Positions 45,675-56,472 of a DNA stretch of 64,000 nucleotides are shown piece after piece; position 1 is the first letter of the stretch; every line of letters starts with the position of its first letter. The DNA is from Bacillus sp. HSf4 (lineage in GTDB: Bacteria > Bacillota > Bacilli > Bacillales > Bacillaceae). The stretch covers positions 3,198,501 through 3,262,500 of the forward strand of contig NZ_CP120679.1 of assembly GCF_029537375.1 (NCBI RefSeq). The letters are read 5' to 3'. The position numbers and the translations under genes are program-made. A model generated the notes under the pieces. The model had not been told where the DNA came from. It made no database searches and saw nothing but the letters and a program-made list of their open reading frames with translations.

Positions 45675-47111
45675 CTACAATTTATGTCTCATCAATTTAT
45701 TTGAAGCATTGCGCGGCAATCGGTCGATAAAATGAAAAGCCTTCGGCACTTTATATGAAGCGAGTCTCTCCTTGCAAAAACGGAGCAGTTCCTGTTCATC
45801 GACAGGCTCATTCACGACGAGGTAAGCGTGAGGAACTTTCCCCCATGTCTCGTCATCGGCTCCTCTGACCCCTGCTTCCAAAACGGAAGGATGTGCAAGA
45901 AGAACCGCTTCAACTTCGGCGGGGTAAATATTTTCCCCTCCTGAAATGATTAAGTCCGAACGTCTGTCGAGAACATATAAAAATCCGTCATCGTCAAGAT
46001 ACCCGATGTCGCCAGTTTTAAACCAGCCTTCCTTGAAAGATGCTTCATTTGCCGCTTCATTTTTTAAATAGCCTTTCATCACAGTCGGGCCTTTGACGAT
46101 GATATCCCCGTGTTCCCCCGCCCGGCATTGTGCACCGTTTTTTTCGATTCTGATGCTTGAAGCAAACAACGGTTTTCCTGCTGAGCCAAGCTTCAAGATG
46201 CTGTATTCGGGAGCGAGCGTCGCGATTTGCGAACACGTTTCCGTCATTCCGTACGATTGAACGACAGGCATCTGTTTGCTTTTGCATTCTTCAAGCAAAG
46301 CAAACGGTGCAGGCCCTCCTCCCAGCAAAAGGCATCTCAGCGATTCCGGACAGCTTTCTACACAGGCTGCAAGGCGGGAAAGCATCGTCTGAACGACCGA
46401 TATGATCGTCACCCGATGCTGGTTAATCGAATGCAGAACATCTTCTGCGGCAAATTTTTGATGAAGCACAACAGTCATTCCATAGATCACAGATTTAAAT
46501 AAAGCCGATAATCCGCTGATGTGAAACAGCGGCAAAGCGATCAGCCAGCGGTCATTCTCCGAGAGTCCGAGATTCAAGGCTGATGAAACGGCGCTGAAAT
46601 AATGGTTGGCGAATGTTTGCATCACACCTTTCGGCCGTCCTGTCGTACCCGATGTGTACATGATGGTGGCCGGATCGTCCAAACGAATCTCCGCTGCTGT
46701 TAAAAGGGGACCGGCCTGTATGCTTTGTAGTTCATCAATGTCAACTGTGCGGAAAGAAGCATTCTCCTTGTGCTCTTTTGCAAAAGGCTGTTCCGTAATC
46801 AAAAGCTTTGCCTCGGAATGTTCGAGCTGATACATTCTTTCCGCTTTTGACAGCTTCGTATTCAGCAAAACGATTCGGGTGCCGAGAAAAATACAGGCGT
46901 GAAGGGCGATGACCATTTCAATCCGGTTTGTCAGCAGCATCGCGGCTGTATCCCCTTTTCCGATTGAACAGCTTTTGAGCTGAGCAGCCATTTTTGCCGC
47001 TTCTTGATGCAATTCCATAAAGGTGAGCTGCCGGTTGCCCTGAATGACAGCCAGCCTGTCGGGTGAGAGTTCTGCGCGCTGTTTAAGCCAATTCGGCTGG
47101 TCCATTAGCAT
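45675..47111 (-). CDS. menE: o-Succinylbenzoate-CoA ligase
   Basis: 478 residues, ANL adenylate-forming family. P-loop TIMYTSGTTGRPKG, the adenine-binding QSYGMTETCSQ, the hinge GWFKTGDIGYLDDDGFLYVLDRRSDLI and the C-terminal lysine in PRNASNKL are present. It activates OSB with ATP and CoA. A hairpin lies between menB and this gene, so its expression may be attenuated. Confidence 0.94.
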   Translation of the reverse strand: MLMDQPNWLKQRAELSPDRLAVIQGNRQLTFMELHQEAAKMAAQLKSCSIGKGDTAAMLLTNRIEMVIALHACIFLGTRIVLLNTKLSKAERMYQLEHSEAKLLITEQPFAKEHKENASFRTVDIDELQSIQAGPLLTAAEIRLDDPATIMYTSGTTGRPKGVMQTFANHYFSAVSSALNLGLSENDRWLIALPLFHISGLSALFKSVIYGMTVVLHQKFAAEDVLHSINQHRVTIISVVQTMLSRLAACVESCPESLRCLLLGGGPAPFALLEECKSKQMPVVQSYGMTETCSQIATLAPEYSILKLGSAGKPLFASSIRIEKNGAQCRAGEHGDIIVKGPTVMKGYLKNEAANEASFKEGWFKTGDIGYLDDDGFLYVLDRRSDLIISGGENIYPAEVEAVLLAHPSVLEAGVRGADDETWGKVPHAYLVVNEPVDEQELLRFCKERLASYKVPKAFHFIDRLPRNASNKLMRHKL

Positions 47112-47142
47112 ATCATCATCTCCAAGACGTATTTCTGGTGGA

Positions 47143-47176
47143 TAAAAGAAAACAGCTCAGTCGCACTAAGCTGTTT
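47143..47176 (-). terminator. Internal hairpin between menB and menE
   Basis: On the minus strand AAACAGCTTAG-TGCGA-CTGAGCTGTTT is followed by TCTTTT. It looks like a weak intrinsic terminator or processing site inside the men operon that would lower menE and menC relative to menFDHB. Confidence 0.55.
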
Positions 47177-47192
47177 CTTCAATGTTCTGTTT

Positions 47193-48011
47193 TTACGGAA
47201 AGCGCGGGAACTGCCCAAAGTCTGGACGGCGTTTTTCTTTAAACGCATCGCGGCCTTCTTTTGCTTCATCTGTTGTGTAGTAGAGGAGTGTGGCATCTCC
47301 GGCAAATTGCTGAATGCCCGCCAGTCCGTCGGTGTCTGCGTTGAACGCAGCTTTAAGAAATCTGAGTGCCGTCGGGCTTTTCTCAAGCATTTCTTCACAC
47401 CATTTGATCGTTTCCTCTTCAAGCTTCTCAAGCGGAACAACCGTATTGACCAGACCCATTTCCTTTGCTTCCTGAGCATTGTATTGACGGCACAGATACC
47501 AGATTTCACGGGCTTTTTTATGGCCGACGATGCGCGCCAAATAGCCTGAACCGTATCCGGCGTCAAAGCTGCCTACTTTCGGGCCTGTTTGTCCGAAAAT
47601 GGCGTTGTCCGCGGCAATTGTCAAGTCGCATACGATGTGAAGCACGTGGCCGCCGCCGATCGCATAGCCTGAGACCATCGCAACGACGGGCTTCGGTATC
47701 ACACGGATCAAACGCTGCAGATCAAGCACGTTCAAACGCGGGATTTCGTCTTCTCCGACATAACCTCCATGGCCTCTGACCTTTTGGTCTCCGCCTGAAC
47801 AGAACGCCTTATCTCCCGCACCGGCAAGGACGATCACACCGATGTCAGCATCATCCCTTGCATAAGCAAATGCATCGATCAGCTCTGAAACGGTCTTCGG
47901 TCGAAATGCGTTATGTACTTCAGGCCTGTTGATCGTGATTTTTGCAATACCGTTATATGTTTCATATAAAATATCTTCGTATTGACGTTCGCTTTTCCAT
48001 TCTACAGTCAT
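47193..48011 (-). CDS. menB: 1,4-Dihydroxy-2-naphthoyl-CoA synthase
   Basis: 272 residues from ATG 48011 (GAGGAGGTC seven bases upstream). Crotonase fold with the oxyanion-hole segments [16 protein letters not shown] and [12 protein letters not shown]. The [24 protein letters not shown] region with the catalytic Asp/Tyr is typical of MenB. It closes the second ring from OSB-CoA. Confidence 0.96.
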   Translation of the reverse strand: MTVEWKSERQYEDILYETYNGIAKITINRPEVHNAFRPKTVSELIDAFAYARDDADIGVIVLAGAGDKAFCSGGDQKVRGHGGYVGEDEIPRLNVLDLQRLIRVIPKPVVAMVSGYAIGGGHVLHIVCDLTIAADNAIFGQTGPKVGSFDAGYGSGYLARIVGHKKAREIWYLCRQYNAQEAKEMGLVNTVVPLEKLEEETIKWCEEMLEKSPTALRFLKAAFNADTDGLAGIQQFAGDATLLYYTTDEAKEGRDAFKEKRRPDFGQFPRFP

Positions 48012-48025
48012 GGAACACGACCTCC

Positions 48026-48844
48026 TCATAAAATAAATTCACTTACCATTTTACCAAAAAAACCGGGCTCTTCCACATGAATCGCATGGCCTGCCCGCTC
48101 ACAAACGATGAGGCGGCTGTTTGGGATGCGCCGCTCCATCTCCTGATTGATCGCGACAAACTTTTGATCAAGGCCGCCGGCGATGAGCAGAACCGGAAAA
48201 TCGAGTTCGCCGAGCCTTTCCCACCAGGAAGGCTGTGCCCCGGTTCCCATGCCGATTAAGCTGCCGGCAATCCCGAGCGGATTGTTGTTCAGCCGCTCTA
48301 TACGGATTTTGTTCCTTTTGGAAAAATCTAATGACCGCTGGGAAGCAAACAGCGGAATCCTTTCCCAGTATGTCACAAAAGACTCGATTCCTTCATCGAT
48401 CACCCTCCGGCTGAGCCGGCCGTCCTGTTCCCTTCGTTTCTCTCTTTCAGACGCTGTCTGCAGTCCAGGCGAGCTGCTTTCCAATACCAAACCTGCGACG
48501 CGGTCGGGATGGATCATTGAAAAGGATAACGCAAGCCTTCCACCCATTGAATAGCCGATCAAAAAAACTTGCTTCAACCCCAGTCGATCAAAGATTTCCT
48601 CAAGATCAGCGACTTGCTTTTCCGTTGTGTAGCGGCTTGCCTCTCTAGGTGAATCGGTTTTGCCGTGCCCGAGCAAATCGATCTTGATGAGCCTGATGCC
48701 TCGCATATAATTGTCGATTTCATCCCATGTTTTCACACTGCCGGTAAAGCCGTGCAGAAAAACCGCTGTTTTTTCCTCAGGCAGGCCGCTGTCTTCTATT
48801 TCATAACAGACACCGTCATGTAATGTCAATTTCAAAACGGCCAC
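48026..48844 (-). CDS. menH: MenH, SHCHC synthase (alpha/beta hydrolase)
   Basis: 272 residues with a GTG start at 48844. A TTG at 48835, overlapping the menD stop as TTGA and with AAAGAAGAG ahead, is a reasonable alternative. Nucleophile elbow GYSMGGR, acid in [11 protein letters not shown], His in [13 protein letters not shown]. It releases pyruvate from SEPHCHC. B. subtilis name ytxM. Confidence 0.91.
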   Translation of the reverse strand: MAVLKLTLHDGVCYEIEDSGLPEEKTAVFLHGFTGSVKTWDEIDNYMRGIRLIKIDLLGHGKTDSPREASRYTTEKQVADLEEIFDRLGLKQVFLIGYSMGGRLALSFSMIHPDRVAGLVLESSSPGLQTASEREKRREQDGRLSRRVIDEGIESFVTYWERIPLFASQRSLDFSKRNKIRIERLNNNPLGIAGSLIGMGTGAQPSWWERLGELDFPVLLIAGGLDQKFVAINQEMERRIPNSRLIVCERAGHAIHVEEPGFFGKMVSEFIL

Positions 48845-50571
48845 TCTTCTTTCATTTGATCAAGAGCCGCATCCAGCATCCGGCGATGATGCGGCACGCG
48901 GTCATCACGCTTTGTTTTCACCTCAATAATGTCGAGCCCTGGGCGGTCGACGGCTGACAAGTAGGCGTCTTTAAAATGGGCGGGAGACTCGGGACAATGA
49001 TAGCGTCCCCCATACAGCCTGGCGGCATGCTCAAATTCAAGTCCTGTCGGCGTTCCGAACAATTGCTCGAAATAGGTCTCTTCTGCAGACTGGGGCAGAA
49101 ATGAGAAAATCCCTCCTCCGTCATTATTGACGAGGACGACAGTCAGCGGTATGCCGAGCGTTTTCGTGACCAAGAGGCCGTTCAAATCGTGATAAAAAGA
49201 CAAATCTCCGATGATGAGTGTCACCGGCTCTTTTGTAGCGGCATATATGCCGAGTGCGGTCGATACCACTCCGTCGATTCCATTGGCCCCCCTGTTGGCA
49301 AAAATCGAAAAAGACCGGTCCTGGTTTTCGAAAAACGTATCAACATCGCGAATCGGCATGCTGTTGCCGACAAACAAAGAACTGTTTTCCGGAATGTAAT
49401 GCTGAAGATGTCGGTAAACATTTCCTTCAAATGTAAGATCCTCAGCTTCAAGATTTCTTAAGTGATGGCGGAACCGTCTGTTGGCGAACTGCCATTGCTC
49501 AAGCCAGCCGCCCGGCCTTTCTTCGGAAACCGAAGCCTCTACAAAAGCGGCAAATTCCCGTTCCTCAGCCTGTACCATATGCGCGCCTTGCTGTGTCGGA
49601 TCGCGCCAGCCGCCATCAGGATCAACGACAATTTGCACGATTTCGGGATTTTGCTTTAAAAGCTGAAACAGCGGCTTTGAAACCGGCATCGGCCCGAAGC
49701 GGATGACAAGCTTTGGCCTGAGAGTCCCTTTCATTCCTTCGTCTTTTAAAAGCGAGTCGTACGCATCGATGACCGTCTCCTTCGAATAGCTGCCGTTCCT
49801 TAAGTTTGAAAGCGGATCGGCCAAAATCGGATATCCCAAAGCCTTTGAAAGGGAAAGAATATGCGGGATGGCTTCGGCATGTGGAAGCTCTCCGCAAACA
49901 ATCACGCCTTTTTCAGTCCCGCTGATGAATTCGCTTAGCGCTTTGAGCTCGTGTTGGTCAGCTGAGGCACGCCCGCTTACAGCAGATACGTGACGGCTGC
50001 CTTTCGCTCTTGTGAACGGTTCATCATCGAGATTCGGCATCAACGGCTCTCTCAAAGGAAAATTAATGTGCACCGGCCCAAACGGCGCTTTCACCGCTTC
50101 AGCGGCGGCGCGCCCTGCCAATGAACGAATATATGCCAGCATATCGGGATGGATATCAGGCAGAGCCGAGTCTGTGAAATATTTAACAAAGTTGCCGAAT
50201 AAGAATTGCTGATCAATCGCTTGGGGCGCTCCTACTTCGCGCAGCTCATGCGGCCGATCAGCCGTTAAGACGATAAGCGGGACTCTTGCGTAATGAGCTT
50301 CAACAACCGCCGGGTAAAAATTCGCCGCTGCCGTCCCGGATGTGCAGATCAAAGCGACGGGTTTCCGTTTCGCCTTTGCCATTCCCAGAGCGAAAAACCC
50401 GGCTGACCGTTCATCAACATGAACATGGACGTTGATGTCCGGATGAGCGGCCGCCAAAATCGCGAGCGGTGTCGATCTTGACCCCGGACAGACGACCGCT
50501 TCTGTCACGCCTGCTAATGAAAGCTCATCGATAAAGTTTCCTATATATTTTGTAATCGGATTTTCAGTCAA
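48832..50571 (-). CDS. menD: SEPHCHC synthase
   Basis: 579 residues. Thiamine diphosphate enzyme: N-terminal PYR domain with [13 protein letters not shown] and the activating Glu, C-terminal PP domain with the [12 protein letters not shown] metal site and [13 protein letters not shown]. It adds the succinic semialdehyde unit from 2-oxoglutarate to isochorismate. It overlaps menF by 4 nt and menH by 13 nt. Confidence 0.96.
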   Translation of the reverse strand: MTENPITKYIGNFIDELSLAGVTEAVVCPGSRSTPLAILAAAHPDINVHVHVDERSAGFFALGMAKAKRKPVALICTSGTAAANFYPAVVEAHYARVPLIVLTADRPHELREVGAPQAIDQQFLFGNFVKYFTDSALPDIHPDMLAYIRSLAGRAAAEAVKAPFGPVHINFPLREPLMPNLDDEPFTRAKGSRHVSAVSGRASADQHELKALSEFISGTEKGVIVCGELPHAEAIPHILSLSKALGYPILADPLSNLRNGSYSKETVIDAYDSLLKDEGMKGTLRPKLVIRFGPMPVSKPLFQLLKQNPEIVQIVVDPDGGWRDPTQQGAHMVQAEEREFAAFVEASVSEERPGGWLEQWQFANRRFRHHLRNLEAEDLTFEGNVYRHLQHYIPENSSLFVGNSMPIRDVDTFFENQDRSFSIFANRGANGIDGVVSTALGIYAATKEPVTLIIGDLSFYHDLNGLLVTKTLGIPLTVVLVNNDGGGIFSFLPQSAEETYFEQLFGTPTGLEFEHAARLYGGRYHCPESPAHFKDAYLSAVDRPGLDIIEVKTKRDDRVPHHRRMLDAALDQMKEEWPF

Positions 50572-51992
50572 CGAATTTCGCCTCCAAGAGCAGACAGCAT
50601 CGGCTTCAGTTTCATCTGCGTTTCTTCATATTCCAGTGCGGCATCGGAATCGGCGACAATCCCGCAGCCTGCAAAAAGCCTGGCTTCTTTCGATTCAATC
50701 AAACCTGATCGTATCGCAACCGCAAACTCACCATTGCCTCCCATATCAACCCATCCGGCTGGAGCGGCGTACCATCCCCGTGACATCGGTTCAATTTCCC
50801 TGATGACCTCAACCGCTTTTTGCTGCGGCGCTCCTCCGAGAGCCGGTGTGGGATGGAGCTGTCTGATCAGATCAAACAAGGATGCTTCCTCATTCATTTT
50901 GCCGACAACAGGCGTGTATAAGTGCTGTACATTTTTAGTTTTGTATAATCCGGGCTTGGCCGGTTTTTTGACATTGGTGCAGTTTGATAAAAATGCTTTG
51001 TAGATCATGTTAACGACAATGTCGTGTTCAATTAAATTTTTCTCATCATTCAACAGCTCAAGACCGATCCTTCGGTCTTCCTCTTCGCTTTCGCCTCTTC
51101 TGGTCGATCCCGCAAGGCAGGTGGACAGCACTTTGTCGGCCTCTTTTTTAATCAGCCGTTCAGGCGTCGCCCCGACAAAACTTTTGCCGTTTTCCTCAAT
51201 GGCGAAAATATAGCTGGTTTGCTGTTCAGACATCAGATTGGTCAGAACTTGATCAAGCTGAACAGGCCGGTCAAATGTCAAGACAATGTCTCTTGCCAGT
51301 ACGACCTTGTCATAATTTCCTTTTTTAATGTCCTCTGTCGCCTGATTTACCGCTCCGAGCCATTCTTGAAGGTGAAGCTCTTTCTTTCCTTTACACAAAG
51401 GCTGCCGTTTCTCAGCAACCTTAAGAACTTTTTGATTGAAGAGCTGTGAAACGGCGTTTTTGGCACAGTCAAGGACAGACTGGATATCTTCTTCTGGATA
51501 TTTCCATTTATTAATAGTTAGGAATGTTTCCTCTCCGGTTTGCGTCAGCATGACGGAAGGGATAAAAAAAGCGCCTTCCCCGTAGCCGTTCCAATGTCGT
51601 TCCCGTTTTTCCAGGGGATCGAAAGAAAAACCGCCGAACAAAAGCGGTCCTACTGCCGTTTGATTTCGTCTTTCACCCTCATGGAAATGATACGATGTCT
51701 CTTTTAAGCGCTCCCATTTTTCATGAATATCCCGAAAGCGGCCGGCATCCTTTCGGTCGGTGGAAATCGTGATTTCTTTTCCCCAGCCGACAAGCGTCAA
51801 GCCTCCGTCGGGGTCAGACCACAAAAACCGTTTACCGGCATACTTCTCTTCTCCATTTTTAAAAAAGGAAAGGGCATTGATGTCTTCTATTTTACTGGAA
51901 TAACTTATTAAAACAGCATGGTTGACTTTTTTGACTGCATTTATTGCTTCAGGCGCTTCCCGCAGGAACGTGCGCTGCACTGCTGTCACCAT
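50568..51992 (-). CDS. menF: Menaquinone-specific isochorismate synthase
   Basis: 474 residues from ATG 51992 (GGAGG eight bases upstream). A longer frame to 52037 has no ribosome site. Chorismate-binding family: [11 protein letters not shown] with the base lysine, [13 protein letters not shown] and [11 protein letters not shown] with the acid and metal residues, and [12 protein letters not shown]. It converts chorismate to isochorismate, the committed step. First gene of menFDHBEC. Confidence 0.95.
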   Translation of the reverse strand: MVTAVQRTFLREAPEAINAVKKVNHAVLISYSSKIEDINALSFFKNGEEKYAGKRFLWSDPDGGLTLVGWGKEITISTDRKDAGRFRDIHEKWERLKETSYHFHEGERRNQTAVGPLLFGGFSFDPLEKRERHWNGYGEGAFFIPSVMLTQTGEETFLTINKWKYPEEDIQSVLDCAKNAVSQLFNQKVLKVAEKRQPLCKGKKELHLQEWLGAVNQATEDIKKGNYDKVVLARDIVLTFDRPVQLDQVLTNLMSEQQTSYIFAIEENGKSFVGATPERLIKKEADKVLSTCLAGSTRRGESEEEDRRIGLELLNDEKNLIEHDIVVNMIYKAFLSNCTNVKKPAKPGLYKTKNVQHLYTPVVGKMNEEASLFDLIRQLHPTPALGGAPQQKAVEVIREIEPMSRGWYAAPAGWVDMGGNGEFAVAIRSGLIESKEARLFAGCGIVADSDAALEYEETQMKLKPMLSALGGEIR

Positions 51993-52028
51993 GATACATT
52001 CCTCCAACATGCGTAAAATGCTTTTATA

Positions 52029-52057
52029 ACCATACACCTGTGTACGATGTGTGTCAA
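52029..52057 (-). promoter_or_regulatory. Promoter of the menFDHBEC operon
   Basis: On the minus strand TTGACA (52052-52057), 17 bp and TATGGT (52029-52034). It is 37 bases upstream of the menF start, facing away from the menA promoter. Confidence 0.7.
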
Positions 52058-52177
52058 CAAAACGACACTTTCTGAAACAGATGCCCTTACTATTATAAAC
52101 GTTATCGTCCGTTTGAAAAAGACGAGGCGTTTTTTATTTTTTGCAGATGACCCGAACGCTTTTTTCAACCCATTATA

Positions 52178-52206
52178 TTGACACCTTTTTTAACTTTTTC
52201 TAAACT
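52178..52206 (+). promoter_or_regulatory. Promoter of menA
   Basis: TTGACA (52178-52183), 17 bp, TAAACT (52201-52206), 43 bases before the menA start. It is divergent from the menF promoter. Confidence 0.68.
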
Positions 52207-52249
52207 TAGTATGGAAGTGTACGTATTAAAACTAAAGGAGTCAAACTTT

Positions 52250-53182
52250 ATGCAGCATCAATCACTTTCAGGGAGTGTTTCTGAAATAAAGCCAGAAAAA
52301 TGGCGCGTATGGTGGATGTTAACAAGACCGCATACACTGACAGCCGCGTTTGTCCCTGTCACACTCGGGACGGTGATGTCTCTAGAAGCAGGGCGGATTG
52401 ATATATGGCTGTTTTTAGCTATGCTTTTCGCCTCCATATTAATTCAAATCGGAACGAATTTGTTTAATGAATATTTCGATTATGTCCGCGGGCTCGATAA
52501 TGAAAAATCGGTCGGCATCGGGGGCGCCATCGTCCGCTACGGAATGAAGCCGAAAACGGTATTATATCTGGCCTACGGCCTTTTTCTGGCAGCCGTTTTG
52601 CTCGGGGTCTATATATGTGTTTCTTCAAGCTGGTGGCTGGCGCTCATCGGATTGATTTGCATGGCCGTCGGCTATCTTTATACAGGCGGTCCGCTGCCGA
52701 TCTCATATACACCGTTCGGCGAAATCATGTCAGGCCTCTTTATGGGTATGGGCATCATCCTCATTTCCTACTATATCCAGACAGGCGGACTCACTTGGAG
52801 CGTGTTTCTGATTTCACTGCCGATTACGATTTTGGTCGGAGGAATCAACCTGTCCAACAATATTCGCGATTTGGTCGGTGATAAGGAAAACGGAAGAAAA
52901 ACGCTGCCGATTTTGGCGGGAAGAAAAAATGCCGTACAGATTTTAAGCTGGGTATTCATTGTTTCTTATTTATTAATCGGACTGTACATCGTGTTCGGGA
53001 TCATTTCGTTCTGGAGCTGTCTCGTTCTGTTAAGCCTGCCAAAGCCGATCAAAGCGATTAAGGAATTCAAGGTGAAAGAAAAACCGGCCGATTTGATGGT
53101 CGCCATGAAATCAACAGCGCAGACAAACACATTTTTTGGCCTTCTGCTGGCACTCGCCCTGGCCATTGAATATCTTTTCTAA
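52250..53182 (+). CDS. menA: 1,4-Dihydroxy-2-naphthoate polyprenyltransferase
   Basis: 310 residues from ATG 52250 (AAAGGAG nine bases upstream). UbiA family with about eight helices and both Asp-rich motifs: NLFNEYFDYVRGLDNE and NNIRDLVGDKENGRKT. It attaches the isoprenoid tail to DHNA, giving demethylmenaquinone. Menaquinone would feed the adjacent YthAB oxidase and the VKOR of the lantibiotic locus. Confidence 0.95.
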   Translation: MQHQSLSGSVSEIKPEKWRVWWMLTRPHTLTAAFVPVTLGTVMSLEAGRIDIWLFLAMLFASILIQIGTNLFNEYFDYVRGLDNEKSVGIGGAIVRYGMKPKTVLYLAYGLFLAAVLLGVYICVSSSWWLALIGLICMAVGYLYTGGPLPISYTPFGEIMSGLFMGMGIILISYYIQTGGLTWSVFLISLPITILVGGINLSNNIRDLVGDKENGRKTLPILAGRKNAVQILSWVFIVSYLLIGLYIVFGIISFWSCLVLLSLPKPIKAIKEFKVKEKPADLMVAMKSTAQTNTFFGLLLALALAIEYLF

Positions 53183-53185
53183 AAA

Positions 53186-53212
53186 GAGCCTTTTATAGGC
53201 TTTTTTTTTTGC
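53186..53212 (+). terminator. Terminator of menA
   Basis: Short stem AAGAGCCT-TTTAT-AGGCTTTT followed by a long T run, directly behind the stop. Confidence 0.75.
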
Positions 53213-53288
53213 TTTTTTTACAATGAAAGTTCTGTTTAAATTCGCTCATACTAAAAAGGCAGCACTTTTTAGAAATGAGGCGATATAC

Positions 53289-54041
53289 GTGCTAACCAAA
53301 GGACAATTGGAAAGATTGAAAAATGAACTTGAAGCCGGAAAAGAACAGATTATCACCCGGTTTAAAGACAGCGACCATTTTGGCATGGATGACGCATATC
53401 CTTACAATTCAACCGGAGAGCTGTCCGCTTACGACAATCACCCCGGTGATGAGGGAACAGAGCTGTATGAACGGGGAAAAGACCTGGCCCTTTATGAACA
53501 TGAAAGGGAGCATTTGCACGATATCGAGCACGCGCTGGAACTGATCGAAAAAGGGGAATACGGCCGCTGTGAAGTGTGCGGAAAGGATATTCCTTATGAA
53601 AGGCTGAACGTGCTGCCTACGGCGACAACGTGCAGCGAACATTCCTCAACAGTCTCTGTCTCAAAAGACCGTCCGATTGAAGAAGAGGTGCTGAATCCTC
53701 CGTTCGGCCATTTTGAACTTGATGAAGAGGATGAAAATGTCGCATACGATTCAGAAGACGCCTATCAGGAGGTCGAACGTTACGGAAACTCCGATACTCC
53801 GCAGGATTTGGCTGTTCCGCCGCTGTCCTACGGCCAAATGTACATGGAATATGAAGAGCCTGTCGGAAATGTCGAAGATTATGAAAACTATGCCGCAACA
53901 GATATTACAGGAAAAGAAATCACCGTCTATCCGACAAAAGAACATGAACAGTATGAAGATCTCCTTGATGAAGAAGGGATCATGACCTCATTCGGAGACC
54001 TTCCTCCAGCGGAAAAAGAGCCGTATACAGAGGATGACTAA
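53289..54041 (+). CDS. yteA: YteA, TraR/DksA-type zinc-finger protein
   Basis: 250 residues from GTG 53289 (MLTKGQLERLKNELE), with GAGG eight bases ahead. A longer frame to 53223 has no ribosome site. The N-terminal coiled-coil has an acidic tip region, and the DksA-type finger is GRCEVCGKDIPYERLNVLPTATTCSEH (C-x2-C ... C-x2-H). The remaining C-terminal half is acidic. Reported among sporulation-related proteins in B. subtilis. Molecular role unknown. Confidence 0.87.
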   Translation: MLTKGQLERLKNELEAGKEQIITRFKDSDHFGMDDAYPYNSTGELSAYDNHPGDEGTELYERGKDLALYEHEREHLHDIEHALELIEKGEYGRCEVCGKDIPYERLNVLPTATTCSEHSSTVSVSKDRPIEEEVLNPPFGHFELDEEDENVAYDSEDAYQEVERYGNSDTPQDLAVPPLSYGQMYMEYEEPVGNVEDYENYAATDITGKEITVYPTKEHEQYEDLLDEEGIMTSFGDLPPAEKEPYTEDD

Positions 54042-54062
54042 GCCCCGGATCTTTGGGGCTTA
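54041..54062. terminator. Hairpin between yteA and glgP
   Basis: AAGCCCC-GGATCTTT-GGGGCTT lies between convergent genes. The T runs are weak on both strands, so the termination strength is uncertain. Confidence 0.55.
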
Positions 54063-54072
54063 GCATTTTGCA

Positions 54073-56472
54073 TTAGCGGTGATGCGGTTTAATGCCCCAA
54101 ATCTCTCCGGCGTATTCCTTTATCGTGCGATCGCTTGAGAAATAGCCGGCATGGGCGATATTCGTCACGGCTTTTTCAGCCCAGAGCCTTTCTTTCCGGT
54201 AATCGCTCTGGATGTTTTCCTGCGCTTCAATATAGGAAGCAAAATCCTTTAAAACAAAATATTCATCATGATAAGCAAGCAGGGAATCGTAGATTTCTTC
54301 AAACTCGTCTCTCTCCCCTTCAAAAAATCCGTTGATGAGCTGATCAGCGGCCTGCCTGATTCTTGCATCGTGCTGATAGTATTCCCGCGGCCGGTATCCG
54401 CCCTTTTCACCGTAGCCGAGCACTTCATCCGCCTTTAAACCAAACGTATAAATACAATCAGAACCCACCCGTTCCAGTATTTCAATATTGGCGCCATCAT
54501 GCGTGCCGATTGTCAGGGCCCCGTTAATCATGAATTTCATGTTCCCTGTTCCCGAAGCTTCTTTGCTTGCCGCTGAGATTTGTTCGCTGACGTCTGAGGC
54601 AGGAAAAATCCGCTCAGCTAATGAGACCCGGTAATTTTCTAAGAAGATGACCCTCAATGACTGTCTGACTTCAGGATCATGATTGACTTTATCGGCGACA
54701 GAATGAATCAGCTTAATGATCTTTTTGGCGTAATGATAAGCAGGCGACGCTTTCGCCCCGAAAATAAACGTTTGCGGGTATATGGAAAAGCTTGAATCAT
54801 CCTTCAGCCTGTTGTAAAGATACATGATATGAAGCACATTCAAAAGCTGCCGTTTATAGGCATGCAGCCGCTTGACCTGAACATCGAAGATGCTGTCCGG
54901 ATGAACGGCAAATCCCGTCGCATTTTTAATGAGTCTTGCGAGAATCTGTTTTCGTTCCCTTTTCACTTTTTGAAACGCCTCAATAAAAGCGGTGTCATGG
55001 GCAAACGGCAAAAGATTATGCAGGCTTTCAGGATGTTTGATCCACCGGTCTCCTATCGCTTCGGTTATGAGATCCGACAGCTGCGGATTTGCTTTTAAAA
55101 GCCACCTTCTGTGTGAAATGCCATTTGTTTTATTGTTGAATTTATATGGAAAAACATGATAAAAACCGTTCATCTCACGCTCTTTTAAGATCGCGGTATG
55201 AATGTTGGCCACACCGTTTACACTATAGCTTCCGACAATCGCGAGATGCGCCATTTTCACTTCTCCGTGGGCGATAATGGCCAGCTTTTCGATCCGCTCC
55301 CAGTCTCCCGGGTATTTTTCCCAAAGCCAGCTGCAAAAGCGTTCATTGATCTCCTCAATGATCATAAAAATCCTCGGGAGAAGCGGTTTAAATAAATCAA
55401 TCCGCCACTTTTCAAGCGCCTCGGCCAGCGTCGTATGGTTCGTATATGAAATCGTATGTACCGTTACATGCCAAGCTTCTTCCCAGGTCATGCGTTCTTC
55501 ATCCAGCAAAATTCTCATCAGCTCCGGTACAGCTAAAGCGGGGTGTGTGTCATTAATGTGGATCGAGACTTTTTTGTGGAGGCCGCATAGCGACCGATGG
55601 TTTTTTTTATAGCTTTTCACAATGCTTTGCAGACTGGCAGACACTAAAAAATACTGCTGTTTCAGCCGGAGCATTTTTCCCTCATCATGTGTGTCATCCG
55701 GATATAAACATTCCGTTATGGCTTCTGTTTCCCGCTTGTACTTCAAGATGTTTGTTTCCTGATGAAGAGTGCAAGGCTCGGCGTTCCACAGCCTGAGCGT
55801 GTTGACCGTCTTTGTCTCATAGCCGATGACGGGAATATCATGGGGCACGGCGGTTATCACTTTAGCATTTTCATTCCAAAAACGCAGACGGCCGCCTTCC
55901 TCTGTCATCTTGACCTCACCGCCGAAATAAACGCAGACCGCTTGATCGGCATTGCGGATTTCCCAGACATACCCGTGCTTTAGCCACTGCTCCGGAAGCT
56001 CGACCTGATGACCGTCAACGATTTTTTGTTCAAAGAAGCCGTGCTTGTAGCGAATGCCCATTCCGTGCCCGGGAAGGTCCAGCGATGCCAGCGAATCCAG
56101 AAAGCAGGCCGCAAGACGGCCCAAACCTCCGTTACCGAGCCCCGCGTCCATTTCGGTCTCTTCGATCTCATCAAGGGAAATGCCCAGATCGGAAAGCCCT
56201 CTTTCAACAACACCGCGGACGCCGAGGTTAAGCAGATTTTGGCCGAGCAGACGGCCCAGCAGAAATTCAATCGATAAGTAGTATGTTTGCTTGTTTTGAT
56301 TGGTACGGCTCTTTTCATTCGTCCCGATCCAATCAGAACTGATGTATTCCCTGACCATCATGCTCAGCGTCTGGTACTGATCGAGCTTTGACGAATCGCG
56401 GAAGCTTTTCCCGCACAACCTTTCAACCCGCTTTAAAAAGCATTGTTTAAAGCTGTCTTTGCACGTGAACAT
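54073..56472 (-). CDS. glgP: Glycogen phosphorylase
   Basis: 799 residues from ATG 56472 (AAGGGGGA upstream). A longer frame to 56577 lies inside glgA and is rejected. GT35 family: YLSIEFLLGR, the catalytic DAGLGNGGLGRLAACFLDS, HINDTHPAL, and the pyridoxal phosphate lysine in EASGTGNMKFMINGA. It releases glucose-1-phosphate from glycogen. Last gene of glgBCDAP, overlapping glgA by 40 nt. Confidence 0.95.
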   Translation of the reverse strand: MFTCKDSFKQCFLKRVERLCGKSFRDSSKLDQYQTLSMMVREYISSDWIGTNEKSRTNQNKQTYYLSIEFLLGRLLGQNLLNLGVRGVVERGLSDLGISLDEIEETEMDAGLGNGGLGRLAACFLDSLASLDLPGHGMGIRYKHGFFEQKIVDGHQVELPEQWLKHGYVWEIRNADQAVCVYFGGEVKMTEEGGRLRFWNENAKVITAVPHDIPVIGYETKTVNTLRLWNAEPCTLHQETNILKYKRETEAITECLYPDDTHDEGKMLRLKQQYFLVSASLQSIVKSYKKNHRSLCGLHKKVSIHINDTHPALAVPELMRILLDEERMTWEEAWHVTVHTISYTNHTTLAEALEKWRIDLFKPLLPRIFMIIEEINERFCSWLWEKYPGDWERIEKLAIIAHGEVKMAHLAIVGSYSVNGVANIHTAILKEREMNGFYHVFPYKFNNKTNGISHRRWLLKANPQLSDLITEAIGDRWIKHPESLHNLLPFAHDTAFIEAFQKVKRERKQILARLIKNATGFAVHPDSIFDVQVKRLHAYKRQLLNVLHIMYLYNRLKDDSSFSIYPQTFIFGAKASPAYHYAKKIIKLIHSVADKVNHDPEVRQSLRVIFLENYRVSLAERIFPASDVSEQISAASKEASGTGNMKFMINGALTIGTHDGANIEILERVGSDCIYTFGLKADEVLGYGEKGGYRPREYYQHDARIRQAADQLINGFFEGERDEFEEIYDSLLAYHDEYFVLKDFASYIEAQENIQSDYRKERLWAEKAVTNIAHAGYFSSDRTIKEYAGEIWGIKPHHR